Part shown: positions 14,227 through 28,900 of the stretch, one piece after another
Numbering within the stretch: position 1 is the first letter of the stretch
Layout of the letters: each line of letters begins with the position of its first letter
DNA from: Psoroptes ovis
Taxonomy: Eukaryota; Arthropoda; Arachnida; Sarcoptiformes; Psoroptidae
Reading direction: 5' to 3'
Length of the DNA stretch: 64,000 nt
NCBI GenBank assembly: GCA_002943765.1
Contig: PQWQ01000036.1
Location: forward strand, 233,501 to 297,500
Position numbers and translations under genes: made by a program
Notes under the pieces: model-generated
Told to the model about the DNA's origin: nothing
Seen by the model: only the letters and a program-made list of their open reading frames with translations
Database searches by the model: none

Positions 14227-17200
14227 TCAATCCAAATCATAGAGTTGTTGTTGTTGATCGTCATTATTATCATACAATGAATTGGATATCAAATTTTTTT
14301 GGAGTAATGTTGAGTTCCACAAGGTCAATGTTTGATGATAAGATTTGTCTATCCATTGATTACATTTCGTATCATATCTCTGCATAAAAAATGAGAAAAT
14401 TGAAAAATTTTTATTTCAGTCAAAAAAATTGTTGCAATATTGGAATAATAAAATCAAAATAATAATTATAACTGAAATCATAATGGACAAATATTTTTGT
14501 TAGTTTTTGTTTGTTAAAATAAAAATAATGTCCAAAGAAAAAAAACTTATTACGAGACCTGAATTGTGTTATTGTTGCTTAAAGATCTATCTAACGAGAA
14601 TGGAATGCCATGTTATCATAAATAAATTATTTGATTTGATCAAAGTGAGAAAGAAATTAGAAAAATTTCATTATTTTTTCAGTTATTTGCTGTTGTTGTC
14701 ATTTAAAATTAATAGGCATTTCATTCATTTGCAGTTGATGAGCATTTTTGAAGGGACATAAGTGTGAATTTCGATATTGATTTTTTGTTGATGAAAAAAG
14801 AATTCATCACAATTATTTGTGTGATGACATTTTCATCATTCAAATATTTTTGCCATCGCAAAAGTTTGTCCATCAAAATGATAATAACTGAGAGAATAAT
14901 AATAAATTTCTATCATTCAAAACCTCATTCAAACCGTTTATGATGCATTGAAATTTCATTTTTATTCATTTTCGAGTGTATTGCTCTCTCTCTCTCTCTC
15001 TCTCTTTTTCTCTGACAACCATTTCAAAATATGATGCTTTTCTTCAATATTTTCATTATTCTCAATTTTTATCATTTTTCCAAATTGGAATTCTTGTCAA
15101 TTTTTTTCTGGCAAATTTTCTTTGATCAGAAAAAGTGTTCATAAAAAAAATGTTTTTCAATTCAAGAATTTTTCAATTTAGTAAAACAAGAAAAATAGCA
15201 AACATTACATTACCTTATTGAATTCATGGAATAATTCAATTTCATGATGAAACCATTCGGTGCCGAAATTTAGCAAAGAATTTTCAACATTATCAATAAG
15301 AAAATCTATTGTTGAATTGAAAGTTGTTATTTCATTTGTATGGTTTAATCCATTCGATTGTTTTGCTTCATCTATCGAATAATCATTGATTGATTTACGA
15401 CTATGCTGCCGATAATGTTTGAAATAATTTATGGCAATTGGTTGTATACTTTCGTACTGGAATCGACCTTTGATCATTAAAAAAATAAGAATCAAATTGA
15501 TTAATGTTTATTCGTAACATTAATACAATTACTCACTCTCTAATTCGACACTATTTTTCCATATTAAATTATTCATCATTGATTCAATATTTGTGTTTAT
15601 ATTAAAACTAATTTTAATGAATTTGATTTCTTCGTTTGATGACTGATTTTCTTTGTGATTCAAATTTGACAAGAACATGAATTTGATCAATAGATTAATG
15701 TTCATGGTTTTTGCGTAGAATAATTGATGTGGATAATATTGATTCCATAAAATAATTGTCGGTAAATTCAATTTTAATTGGACATCATTATTCTTGCCCA
15801 AATCATTATTAATTGATGAGAAATTCATATTGAAAACATCAATTATTTGCCCTTTGTAATTATTGAAATCAATCTGTATGAATTGATTACTATCATTTAT
15901 GAATGCTTGATGCACATTTAAATATCCAACTGTCAATTGGTTGTTGTGATTGAAACCATCAGCCGATGATACATTCAAGTTGAATGAATATTTGGTTGAT
16001 AAAAATTTCAACCGGTCATAATTGCTTGATTTGAATAATTTAGGAATTTGTATTGATTTGATGACAATTATTTCAAAGAGATCATTGCCAATTTTTTGTA
16101 CATAATCACAATTTACAGTATTCAATTCATTCAAACAATAATCAAAACTCAATGAATCAAAATTTTGCCTACTTTTGTACTGATTCAAATATTTCTTCGA
16201 TTTACCATTGACTTTTTTATCAAAGTATTCAATTATTAAACGATGTAAACAATTATTGCTTGAATTTCTTCATTATATTGGCAAAGTATTGATTTAATTT
16301 AAATATTAAAAATTTTTCAAACAAAAAAGAATAAACTTACCGCAAATTATCAGCGAAAATTTGATCTAAATTATTGAATTCATATTTGGGCCAAGATTTA
16401 TCATCCTGTTCAAATGGCTGTAATTTGGATTGATGATTCAAGTAGTCGATCAATAATTGTAGTATTTCTTGCCGTATACGGCATGAATGATGAGATGTTT
16501 CGAATATTTTCAACAAAGAATTTTGCACATTCAATTTATGAATGGAATTTCGATATGAATGTATGATGGCAACAATAATTGATGAAGACAATCGACTGGT
16601 TTGATTGATGAATAGATTTTCAATGACACTATCGATGATTGTATCATTATTTAAATTGGTGATAATTTTCATTAAATCAATTAACATTGATTGATTCATG
16701 TGATTATAATCGACACTGTGATTGATTTGATTTAAATATTGTTTGGAGACAAATGTGCAAAGTATATCATTCAATTTGATCAATTGTTCGTTATTACGTG
16801 CTAACAATATCAATGATTTTAATAATTGCAATTTTTCTTGTTCATTTTGTCTGTAATATAATTCATGCAATAAATTTTCAATAAACCAACGTGATGGACG
16901 TTGAGTAAATGACAATAATTTGATTATTATTTCATTCATTTCATCATTTTTACTTTTATAATTTAATGTTTGATTTTGTTGTTGCTGCTGCTGCTGTTGT
17001 AATGCATATAAAATATCACGTTGAGCTGTTTTAGATGAACATTTCAGCAATAATTGGATAAATGCCTGACAATGTTTATTGGCAACAATTTGCTGCAGAT
17101 TAATGCCACAAACTAATTGAATGTTATGTGCAGTGCCAATACGTCTAATATCACCAATAATCGAATCATATGAATTTATTTTGGTATGATTCAATAATTG

Positions 17201-20200
17201 TTGTTCTAACGTAATCAACGTAAGTAATAAATCATGTTCTACATTTGATTCGATTGTTCCAAAATTGATTTTTCATCATATTAATTAATCAAACAAAATA
17301 AATAAGACAACATACCTTGACTGTCCATTTTGCTTGTCGCTGCTTCATACAATGTTGTATAATAGCGATACTCATTTTTGCCCAATTTACTCCTTAATTT
17401 CCACAATAGTTTTGTATATTTTTCCATTAAAATTGTCTCTTCTGATTAGTGATTGTAATTATTTCAAATGATAAAAATACCAATCATTTTTGCTGTAAAT
17501 AGTACTTACGTTTCACTTGTCTATCAATCATCACGATGGATTCATCATGAGTGTTTTCCAGAAAATGTTCATTCAATAATTTGATTGAATCATCATGTTT
17601 GCCGTGAATCGAAGGTATCATCTATGATTTCATCAGATTTATCAATCAATAATCAATGAAATTAAAGTACAGTAATTACCTTGAGTTCATAATACAATCG
17701 GCCATCAATAAATGGCGATAATTCATTTAGCTGTCGCTGTTGATCAAAGTTGAATGTGAAATTGCCAACTAATCGCAAGATGAAATTAAATTAGAATTAA
17801 ATGTGAATAAATGATTATGATAATGATTACCCGAATCGACAATAATTGATTTATTGGCATCAAATTTGAATGTTTGATTAGATTTAATTAACAAGATTGG
17901 CTTCAAATTATTAAGCTCATCATGATCAAAGTGGATATGTTTGACAATATCAAAGACATTGGATATGTTATTCACTTGATAATGAAATGATCGATTGCCG
18001 AACCAATTCGATTCATTGAATAATTCATTAACATTTGCATTTTGAGTGATGGCTGAACAATTGAATTGTAATAAACTTAATAAATATTTTTTCAAATTTT
18101 TAATATCATTATTTGAATCTTGTTTCAAAAATTGTATTTGTCTGATTTGACCATCATTCATTTGTATAAACCAGAATGGTAATGATATTTTAATGAATGG
18201 ATTGGCATTCAATGAACAGTCAATGCATAGTTTTTCATTGGATAAAATATCAATATTTTCATGATTTTGATATTGATTTGAATTTTTTTGTTTATTCATA
18301 CATTTGCTATTCTCCAAGTCATTTTCCATTGACATAATCATATCATTGTCAAATGCATTACGTATATTTTTCATTGACCTCGGTGATTGTTGCTCTAAAT
18401 TATCGTTCGACGACAATAAATGATTGAAATTATTCCAAATTTGCTCAAAATAATCGAAAAGGCTACGTTTTTTACGGCTGTGATAAAAATGATTCAATTT
18501 TTCAATGGAAAACCAATCATTTACAGATTTGGCATCATCAATGTTATTATTGTTAAAGTCCAAATCAAGATTATTATTATTATCATCAACATTATCTTCA
18601 ATGAAAGGGTAATCATCGAAATAGAATGGTTCAATATGAAAATCATTGATTATGGCAATAAATTTATGATGACCACTCATAGATGATTCTTTATCAAAAT
18701 TATTTAAACATTTCATTATCAATGTTAATCGTATCAATAACTGTTGTTGTGGATGTTGTTGCTGCCGTTGTTCGTTCAAATTCAACGATAATGTTCTCCA
18801 TTCGATCAATGTACGTATCGAATATTTTCTGATGGCACCATACTTTTATCAAATTAAATTAGAAAAGTCAAATTTGAAAATTTTCTAATCAAGATAATTA
18901 AGTTAATTAATTACATAAAATGATGTTCAAAACAAGTTCATTTTCCTTTGATCCATTAATTATAATTATTTTCTAACAAAACAAATTGAAATTTCGTGCC
19001 AAGAATTTTTTTTTTGTTTTTGATATGATTGTTGAATTCAATTGTTTTAACATTTTAAATTTGCTTTTTAATTTTTGTCGAAAAAGTGAAGCGAAACTTG
19101 AATTTGGAATAACATCAATGTTAGTGCCGAAATTTCTAAAAAATATGTCTTTTTTTGATATGACAGACAGTAAATGTAATTATTGTTTCATGTTGTTTTT
19201 ATTAAAACATTTTTTTGAATTTTAAAACAGTTTCTTGACATTTTCAATTCAAGAAAATACTCATTGCTCATTCAAAAGTTGCTTGTTTGGTGATTTTAAA
19301 TAAAAAAGAAAACATTTTTACACAAACCATTTGCAATCATTGGCAGAAAATCGATGAGTTGATCGATCGATTTATCGAAATGTTAAACAAACAAAATATT
19401 TAAACAATACAATTTTAGTAAACTTTGATTTGACAAGCTACTTTTTGTTTGAATGTATAATTTCATCAGTTTCAAGTGTAAACCGTAGAATAATTGACCG
19501 ATGAAAAGCTAACAACGTAAAATTGTGAATTTGTAGTACAAAATTTGGAAAAAATCACAAAAAGAACTGTGCTTTGAGAGAATGATATGATTACACGATT
19601 CATTATCTAATTGATACACCTAATTTAGCTTTTATTATTTCTAATAAAATTCCCATTAGGATTTTTGTATTGGAATTTCATTTTTTGCTTGTTATTCAAA
19701 ACTGAAACTAAAAAGAAAGCAAACAAACAAAAACCATTTGTCATTTGGTCAATAGATATTGAATATTACAATATTACGATATTAGCAAAGAATCTGACAA
19801 CCACATTCATCATTTTATTGTTGATTGTCATAATCAAAAATGGATTTTTCGAATAGAATTCAGCATTTGTTCAATTTAAAACTTGATCAATTAATTAGAA
19901 ATTTTAATTAATTTTTTCCTAACATGGATTGCCAAATTGGAAAAATGTAAGAATGAAACATCTTTAATTAAAGCAATAAACTGTCAAAATAAGGAAAATT
20001 TTTGGATAGTTTTAACAAATTTCAACATAAGAATTGCAAATGTTGACGATTAATACTTTTGAAAGCAAGAGGCACAAAAACAATTATAAATTTTTGTCTT
20101 GTCCAGTTTTGCGACAATTACTAAATAGAAATGATAATGATTATTATCAGAATAGAATCACTATGCTTGTCTCGAATTTTCAGGTTAAAATGTTGAATCA

Positions 20201-21357
20201 CATTTGATTGCATAATGGAATTGCACGCATACATTCTAAACTTAATGAGTTTCCTACATTTGTCAGCTTTTTCATTAAAAAAATATAAAAATTAAACACA
20301 ATTTGACCACCGTTTGGATTACAACAAAAAAATTGAAATTAAAAAAATAATTATTTTTAATGTGTTTTATGCTACTTTCTGTTTGAATGATCATATTTCC
20401 TATGATTTTTAATGAGTTGCTTTCAAATAATTAAAAATTGCTAAAACTTTTTCTTTGAAAACTTTAGAATTGATAATAAATAATGGTCAATAAATAGAAA
20501 TGAATGAAATATGATGCAAAGACAATTAAAATTGATCATTGATTGAAAAACCACAAAAAAATCGAAAACATCAATTTCAAAGTGTTTAATGATCCATGAC
20601 GATTTAAACTTTTTTCGTTGAAAAACTGAAATCAAGTTTGTGCGTTATTGTCATGGTTTTAGTTGAATGATGATTGAAATTGATCAAATTGTAAATGCAT
20701 ACATACCTCACAAGTGATACAGTGCTGATCATTGATCAAATTGATAAAATGGTTGCCATGAATGGAATCTTTTGCTTTCTCAAAAGTATTTGTCTCATTT
20801 TCAGGAGTGATTTGATGATGAATGAAAGTTTGATTAATGAAATTGTCATGGATGATATTTGTAGTGTTTTCATTGATTAAAATATTAAAATCTTCACTTT
20901 GATTCAATCGATCATTGATAATAGTTTGATTATGATAATTGTTAATATTAACATTTTCAGCAGCTGTCAACATACTGTGAACAGATGTTGTCATCTCAAT
21001 GGTCGTATTTGCTGCTGAAGATATCTGATCAGTAATATCTGATTCAAAATCATTATTCCTATTCAGACTTGTATTTAATTTTGATTGTTCCTTTTCAGTT
21101 ATGATCGTTGAATGATTCAAATCACTATCTATGTTTGAGATTTGAATAATTTGATTGTTATTACTATTTATTTGACGATCGATATCAATTTTATTCAAAT
21201 TTTCCTTCACATTTATTGATTTAAACGTTGTTACATTTATATTGATTTCGGTTTCAACGTTATTTGAATCATTTGCCGTCGCTATAATTGAAGCTTTAGA
21301 ATTGATTAGGGAAAAATGAATAATAACAATTATTTCGATCAAATGCATAGTTGCCAT
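14227..21357 (-). CDS. Large secreted lipid-transfer-type (vitellogenin/MTP-like) protein, LLTP-A
   Basis: Nine exons with agreeing phases: 20707-21357, 17831-18842, 17680-17768, 17510-17621, 17316-17441, 16341-17238, 15537-16258, 15214-15467, 14227-14379; 1338 residues. A signal peptide starts the protein (MATMHLIEIIVIIHFSLINS), followed by about 190 Asn/Thr-rich residues with about nine N-glycosylation sequons. Residues 218-580 resemble the N-terminal beta-barrel of large lipid transfer proteins (FWFIQMNDGQIRQIQF, NLKKYLLSLLQFNCSA). A furin-type RKKRS lies near 340. Residues 585-963 resemble the LLTP alpha-helical domain (paired helices, polyQ run near 16980-17005, SCRIRQEILQLLIDYL). The rest would be beta-sheet. 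The family binds lipid and is secreted or ER-resident; which member this is I cannot say. Intron 1 is long (1.86 kb). The C-terminal exon motif CNQW is shared with the paralogue at 25.9-29.5 kb. Confidence 0.65.
14985..15006. repeat. (CT)n microsatellite in the last intron of LLTP-A
   Basis: Roughly ten CT units within the 834-base intron between the last two exons (14380-15213). It forms a pyrimidine tract on the strand opposite to the gene. Confidence 0.85.
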
Positions 21358-24300
21358 TTTGTTGATTTATGTCAATCTTTTTCTTTGATGATGATCATAT
21401 TCTTTTATTTCATGCATTCGCCATCAAGTGGACATTCAATTCATTTTAATTGTCAATTCAATCACTATTTTTTGGAATGTAAAAAATTATCAAATATTTC
21501 AAATAATATTTGCTTCTTTATGAAACGTTCATGTATTCAGTTGATTGAATATGTTTTGTGGAAATTATTGATAAAAAATGAAATCAATTTTTGATAATAA
21601 ATTTGAATTTTTGATTATATTCGATTCAGATCAAACAAGATGTTTATGCTTGAATTGATTGAATGAATGAATGTCAACAATGATGATAATAATTCACTGA
21701 TTCGACAATTTGTGACAATTTTTAAAATAAAATCTAATTCCAAACACAAAAATTTATCATGGAAAATGCCGTAAGTGTTTTGGTTGTTGTAATAATTCTA
21801 ATGATTGGCACTAAGAAAATTAAGCATTAAACATGAAAAGCCGGAATTTTGGTTGAATGATGAACAAAATTCTAATAAAAATCCAAATCAAATCAAATTA
21901 AAGTTTGTTTGTTTTATTCTGTTTCATTTGATTTGCAAACCGTGTGCATTGAATGGTTGTTGTTTTAATTTTGTTTGTGTGTGTATCATGTTTTGTTGAT
22001 GGCCAGAATGCGAATGCTTAAAATTTGAGATTTTTCCTTCAAAAATTCTTTGAACAAAATAATAATGCTCTATAGCTCTATGCATGACATGCGCCTTGCA
22101 GTTGACAAACGGAAAAATCAGTTTATGAAGCAAGAATATTCATGGCTTATATGAAATAATAAATAATTGGTCCATGGCAAAATGAGAATTATTCAAAATT
22201 AAATTATTAGAAGTGAATTCGGTGGTGATGATTAAAGCATCATTAAAAAGCAAACATCCTGACTAATATAATCAATTATTAGATTATGATTATGATAAAT
22301 TAATGAGTGTCAATCTAATTTGAATAAACTCCATTCTCATCATTCGACATTTGATTGATGCATCAAATGTAAATGTCTTAGGCATTTGATGATGGTGAAA
22401 CGAATAGAGTTATGCTAATTGAATAATGCTCAATTTGCAAAAAAGTGTAAAATTTGATAAATTTTAATTGCTGGCATAGTTACCATTCTAGTTTTGGTTA
22501 GTTCTACCGGATTTCCGTTTTGTAGAACGTGATGCATATTAATGAAATTGAAAAAAAATGGAAAATTGCAAAAATCATCAAAAATTCAAATGATCTGAGA
22601 CTAAACAATAATAATTAATGAATTTTTGTTTTAGCAAAATTTTGCCCTATCTTTGAAAATATTCAAATAAACAAACAAAATTTATTCTAAATGAAATTTG
22701 TGAATTCATTTTGTCAACTAATGAAAACGTAAAAAAATTCTTTTGACATTCAAATTTATGAAACAATTCATTTGAATTTATAAAAACTTTTTTCTGATTT
22801 GTTTCTTGGCTCTGTTTTGAATCAACATTGTTACACAGATATGTTCACACTGAAAATTTACATTTTTCGCTAAAAAACAAATAAACTTGGAATCAAGAAT
22901 AAATTCATAAATTTTTAAGAAAAAAATTTAAAAGTTTTTGAATCAAATGAAGAAACGAGAACTTTAGTGTTTTATTTTTTGGTCTTATTCTATTCTCAAA
23001 ACATGAGAATAAATTATTCGGAATTTTGATTCTTGGATTATTTCCTATTTTGATGACCTTTGAAAAGTTTTTGTTTCAATTCTTGAGACTAAATTTGATG
23101 GTGATTTTTTTATGGAAATTGTTGAACATTTGAAATAAAATATTACTTAATAAGTATTGACTATTACATTTGATGTAACAAAAATATTTACATAAAAAAG
23201 TTTTTATATAAATTTTCCTAAACATTGATTATCGATTTATGTTGGCAATGATTTAAACAAATATCAATATTCATATGAATGAATGCAATATTTGTTGCAA
23301 CAAACTTTGCTCTATGAAATGAATATGTTAAATGTGTTAAATTATTAGCAAAACATCATCGATTATCTTCAATCAAATCGATTTACCATTCACACTATTA
23401 ACAATCATTAAAGTTAATAAATAATGCAAAAATGCAAGCTGAAAAGAATAAATATGAAATATGAGCATCTTTTACATTAAGCAATGATTGTCATTGTATT
23501 TGGTTGCTTGATTATAATCATCACAAGCATTAAATGGATGCCAAACCAAAAATGAATGATAAAAACATAGAAAGTATATGTTTTCATTTTATGGTAAAAA
23601 ATATCGAAAATTTGTTTATTCGTGTTCATGGTTGCTATCATTATGATCATCAATTTATACGGAACCAAAATACAATGAAATTTTATTGTTATCAAAATAG
23701 CGATTCCAATATTTCAATATTCTTACTTGGTATGAAAACATGGAGAAATTTCCATTTATATTAGAAAAATGGCAAATATTTGACTCATGTTCACTTTTGA
23801 ATTCCTTGCAAATGCAATAATCGTTAAATTGAATCACATTAGTATTTGGATGACAAAACATTTTGAATGGAAAATAGAAAATATTAATAATTTTATTACC
23901 TAATAAAACAACCATTGTTTATATCGATATCTGTGCGCTTGATATTCGATATCATCAATAATACAATTTAGGTTCTATTTCATTTCTTCCAGTTTCTGCT
24001 GTTCGGCTGCAATTTCAATCATGGAAATTTGGACTGAAAATATTTGATTTTGGAACAACTAATTGACGTTGGAGAAATCTTGTAATCTTCAAGTGGCTCT
24101 GATTATTCTGAAAAAACGAAGATTCACAATACAATTACCAATTGATCATTGTTTATTGTGATTAAAATTAGACATATCAAAATATTAATACTATTCGAAA
24201 TAAAGGAAATTTTTGAATAGATTTGTTCTTCATATGGGCAAACATTTTCAACTTTTAAACCGAATGCAGCAACGAACTGGGCTTTGATTGTGAGAAATGA

Positions 24301-25924
24301 TGCAAAATAAGATGATAATTTATGGCCAATATGATCAATAAATGAAATTGTTTAGCCATCATTGTTCACGAAATGATTAAAAAATGACAATCATAACATT
24401 CCAATGATTGGAGTGATTGCAATTGAGAATAAATAAATGACGGCCATTCATTGAACAATTGATCACATTCAAATGGAGAAGTATTTAGGAATATTTGGAA
24501 TATATGGAGGAATTGGTGAATATGATGATGATGATGATGATATTGATCATGGTTCTTATAAATATTAATGCTTAATTGTTTCTAAGAGTATGAACATTGA
24601 AATAAATAATATTTATCATTTTGAAGTCTCTGGATAATATGAATTGCCATTACAATTATGATTGTTTAATATATTTTAACCGATCCATAAATTTAGTAAA
24701 TTGTTTTTGGCAAGAATTGAATATTATTATGTGCAGCCAAATGCTAGTAATATATCAAATAAGTAAATTTATTTCAATGTGAATAAAGATGAACCAGAAA
24801 CCCATTTTTCTCTTGATTCATGAATAATATTTGTCGGCAAGATTATCATTAAATTCACCATTTTTTCTTTGCTTTTATTGACTTTGATGATGGATCACAA
24901 AAGCAGAATTTTCAATTCAAAAACATTTTCTTTGAGCATCTGACAATGTTCACCGAGAGAAAAGAGAAGAGTATTCATTTCATCGATTTTTTAATATTTT
25001 CAAACAAAAAGAGAATTTGTGTTTGAAAGTTAATCACATTTAAATTATATTTAGATTATAGCGTCATTCATTTTTTATAGTCTGCGCCTAGTCAAGTTTT
25101 AGTTTGTCACGAATTTGTCAAACAAAAATTCTGCCAACTTTGCCTTGGAAATTCTGGTGAGAAAATTCATAAAAAATTTAGCAGAATTTGGATGACAAAA
25201 TTAAAGTTAAAAAATAAAATAAATATTATTGCATTTGTCAATTGTCAATTGTTGTTTGTTTGAATTGAAAAAATCGATTCAAACACTAAATATTTAAATT
25301 CCAAGAAAGGATGCTGCTGCTTCTCCAATTTAATTTTAACGTGTTTTGAATATTGAAATTTTGAATTTTATTTCACTCTAAAATTAGATAAAAATTGACA
25401 ATTTTTGACAAATTTACAATTCACTGGATTATATTTTTTTCAATATTTATACTCACCAAATTTTCAAACAAAAACAATGCATCAAGCCTCTTCATCTTTA
25501 GGCCCACTCGTAAAGGTTTGAATGAGGAAAATTATTTTTAGGGAAATAAATGGAGAGAGTGTAATTTAGAGAAATGAATGAATATTCAAAGCCATTTTAA
25601 TTTAGTGAAAATTAGTTGGCATTAAACAAATAAACAAAAATGCATCGAATGCAATTGTGAAGAAAAGTTTTGCTAATGAAATGGAAATTTCACTTTGTTT
25701 ATTGCATTAATTTCACTTAAAAAAATTCAGACCAATGAAATAAAAGATTGAATTTGTTTTGAAGAAAAGTTTTTCGTTTCTTAATGATGACAATTAAAAA
25801 GTGTATGAATTTATTTGTTATTCGCAGAGATAATCATTGAATCATTTTTCTGCATTAACAAAATTAGTCAGAAATGAATCAGAGAAAAAGATTTTTATAA
25901 AAATTTATTGAAATGAAAAATTTA
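21358..25924. other. 4.6 kb intergenic region between the LLTP-like genes
   Basis: Upstream of LLTP-A and downstream of LLTP-B. No supportable coding exon; frames such as plus 21316-21594 and plus 23534-23764 have no splice partners or motif. A short hairpin with stem GTTCTAC/GTAGAAC lies at about 22501-22527. The promoter and any 5' UTR exon of LLTP-A must lie here but cannot be pinned down. Confidence 0.55.
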
Positions 25925-28900
25925 TCATTTCAACAAATTCAAAGCAGCATTATCAGCACAAAAATCATTGGGCGTCCATGATTGACGATAGTTTTCGCTT
26001 AATTTCCACGACAATGGTTTCGGTTTCCAACTATCCATCATCCATTTATTACATATCGGATGATAAAACTGTAGTGTGGTCGCCCAAAATGCGTTCAAAA
26101 AAATGTGTGAAATGCAATTGAAATTTTTAAAATTAGAAAATGGACAATTATTATTATTATTATTATTATTATTATCTGAGCAAAGATAGTGCAAAAAGAG
26201 TACCTCATAATAAACATCCACATTAACATTCATTGGTTTGACAAATGTTCTGGCCGACAAACAACTATTGCCACGATTAGCATCACCAGTGAAATCTACA
26301 GAAGAATCCATATCAAATTTCCCTGTGAATAAAATAAATGAACAGAAAAAGCAAAAATAATAATTATGAGAATTCAGACAAGCAAAACAAATAAAAAACA
26401 GTGATTCACGAACCATTTAAGCGCATTTGAGCATTAACAACCTAAAGATTGGAGAATATATGAATATTGCTATTGAATTAGTGAATAGACAAAGTTTAAT
26501 TAATAAGTTTACCAATAAATTAGCCTGTGCGATGGCTGAAAATTCCAGTTTGGCATTTTGTTTCAGTTCTAATTGATCATTCATTGCACGTGTTATTATT
26601 TGGTTCATGGTTGGCTGTCCGTTACAATCTAAATATGGCAAGTCTAATTTGAAATTCAATTTATAAAACAACTTAAGTGCAATATTTGTACGAAACCAAA
26701 TATCTTCGATGAACAGTGGAATGGTGCCAGATTGTTGAAAATCTCTATCACGTATTTGGCATATATTCAAATCATCATATGTTGAACCGAACAAGTTGAG
26801 AGATAATTTGGTATTATTCTCTAATTTGTCATCAATTAAATTAATTTGTCCCGATATTAAATCATAATCAAATAATTTGGCTGATAATTTATACTTTGTC
26901 TCGAATTTTTCCATTTTGCCAGTTTGACTGTCACTTTTACTGTTGAATTTAGTGAGAATGCTGCGATTAAAATTGACACTTATTAGATTTGAACCAAATC
27001 GTTTGTGTTCGTAACATTCGATCGCATCATTGTCATAATGATTATCGAGTTGATCAATTATAACTTTGCTGTCAAAATCGATTTCATTTTCTCTTTGATT
27101 ATTATCATTATTACTGTTTGTTTGCCACCAATTGGATGATGATCGATATTTATTGCAGATAACATTTTTGTTATTTTCATTCAATTCAGAGTTCACTGCT
27201 TCACGTTTGGGTCGGTGTTGCGTTTGGGCTGGGGAGCTGCGTTCTGTGATTGTCAAATGGAATAATTTTTAATGATGAACAAAAATAATTATGAATAAGT
27301 AAATATTTGAATAATAATTCATATGTTTGTATTAAATAAATAAATAAACAAACCAAAGCGTTTGACAATTTTGTCAGCATAATTAATTATTGCTGTTGAT
27401 GTTTGCATTGATGATGATGATGATGATGGCGTATCTGTATGTGGCGAAATGCCAGTAGACGAAACAATGAAAAATGATTATTCAAAGTCATCAATTTATA
27501 AAACTGTTGTCTGATGGCCAGTAAACAACTGATACCTGATTCATTTTGATGCATTGAACTTGAACGACGAATTCGTTTTTGATTATGAATATTATTCAAT
27601 TTCTTTGAAACAAAATGTATGATTCATAATAATAAAATAATGAATCAAAACAAAAGATGGAAGAATATTTTTCAAAGTAAAAAAGAATTCCGGTCAGGTT
27701 AGATGAGTTTTTTTTGAGGGTGGTGTTCATACGATTGTAAAAAGGTGACGATAAAGTTAAGCAGAAAAAATAAAAAAATGTTTCATATCATCGTTTTGGT
27801 TCATTAATTTCAATCCGCAACCAGAAAATGTTCCGGAAAAATGTCAACAAAAATAATAAAAATGATGATGATAATATTTTCAGCAAACGTAAGCATAATC
27901 ACATGAAATATAAGATGAAGCATAAATAAACACAAAATCAAAATTAATGTTTTTTATCTGTTTGTTTGTGAATTGCATTCAAACAATAAGAAAATACTAA
28001 AACAAACATACCACCATCGAATACTGCATATTCAAATTCAAATGTTTTCGCAAAAATGTATCAATCCATTCTGTTTGCATGTTGTTCGAGCGCTTACGAC
28101 GATTAATTCTATTTGCATCTGATCCGGGCATGAAACCTTGAAAATAGCCACCTTTTGAACAGAAGTTAAGTTGCATTGACAATTAATTAATATAAAATTG
28201 AAAAATACCTGAGGCGACCACCATATTATCTCGGATTAGTTGCACTTCTTGCACATCGAAATCCATATGTTTTATTAAAGGCTCAGCATCATCATTTGAA
28301 TCACGAATGATTGACATTTTTGGGCGAAACTGTTTTGGATTTCTCTTGACAATGATATCATCATTTTTGAATTGTCTCAAAACGGATACGACATGTTTGG
28401 ATTCATGATCATCAAAACGTTTGGTTCGGTTTCTATTTTTCAAGTACGAATTTGGTTCAATCACTTTGGGTTCATCAAATTCCATTTGATAATTGCAGTA
28501 ATGAATACCAAGATCATCATTTTCGATGATACGTTTTTTGCGTTCGTCTAATTGTGTTCCAAAAGCACGTGCAATGAATTTTTTGTATTGAATCACATTT
28601 GGATCAGTGTCCAATTCAGATATTTGAACTGATTGAATAGATCCATCTGATAATTGTAAAAATTTGAATGGATGTTTATAGAGATCAGAGTAATTTTTCG
28701 TAAATTGTTCCAGATCGATTGGTTTATGATTATTGAATTTGTCATTACTACGACGAATTCTATTATTGCGACTATTATTCTTTTGCACAATATTTCCATC
28801 AAAATTGCACTGAAACAAATCCATAGGTAATGGACTGCCTGACTGACGACTTTTCGACATTAATTGACGAATATATTCCACAAATTTGCGAATCAATTGT

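Noticed and set aside
22501..22527. Hairpin with GTTCTAC/GTAGAAC stem, considered as part of a tRNA
   Set aside because: No cloverleaf, no A/B box pattern and no acceptor stem around it; a chance inverted repeat is enough.
26100..26175. Extension of the LLTP-B frame through the ATT run as coding poly-Asn
   Set aside because: The splice pair GAG/GTACTC and CACTACAG removes it in phase and leads to the C-terminal exon that matches LLTP-A.
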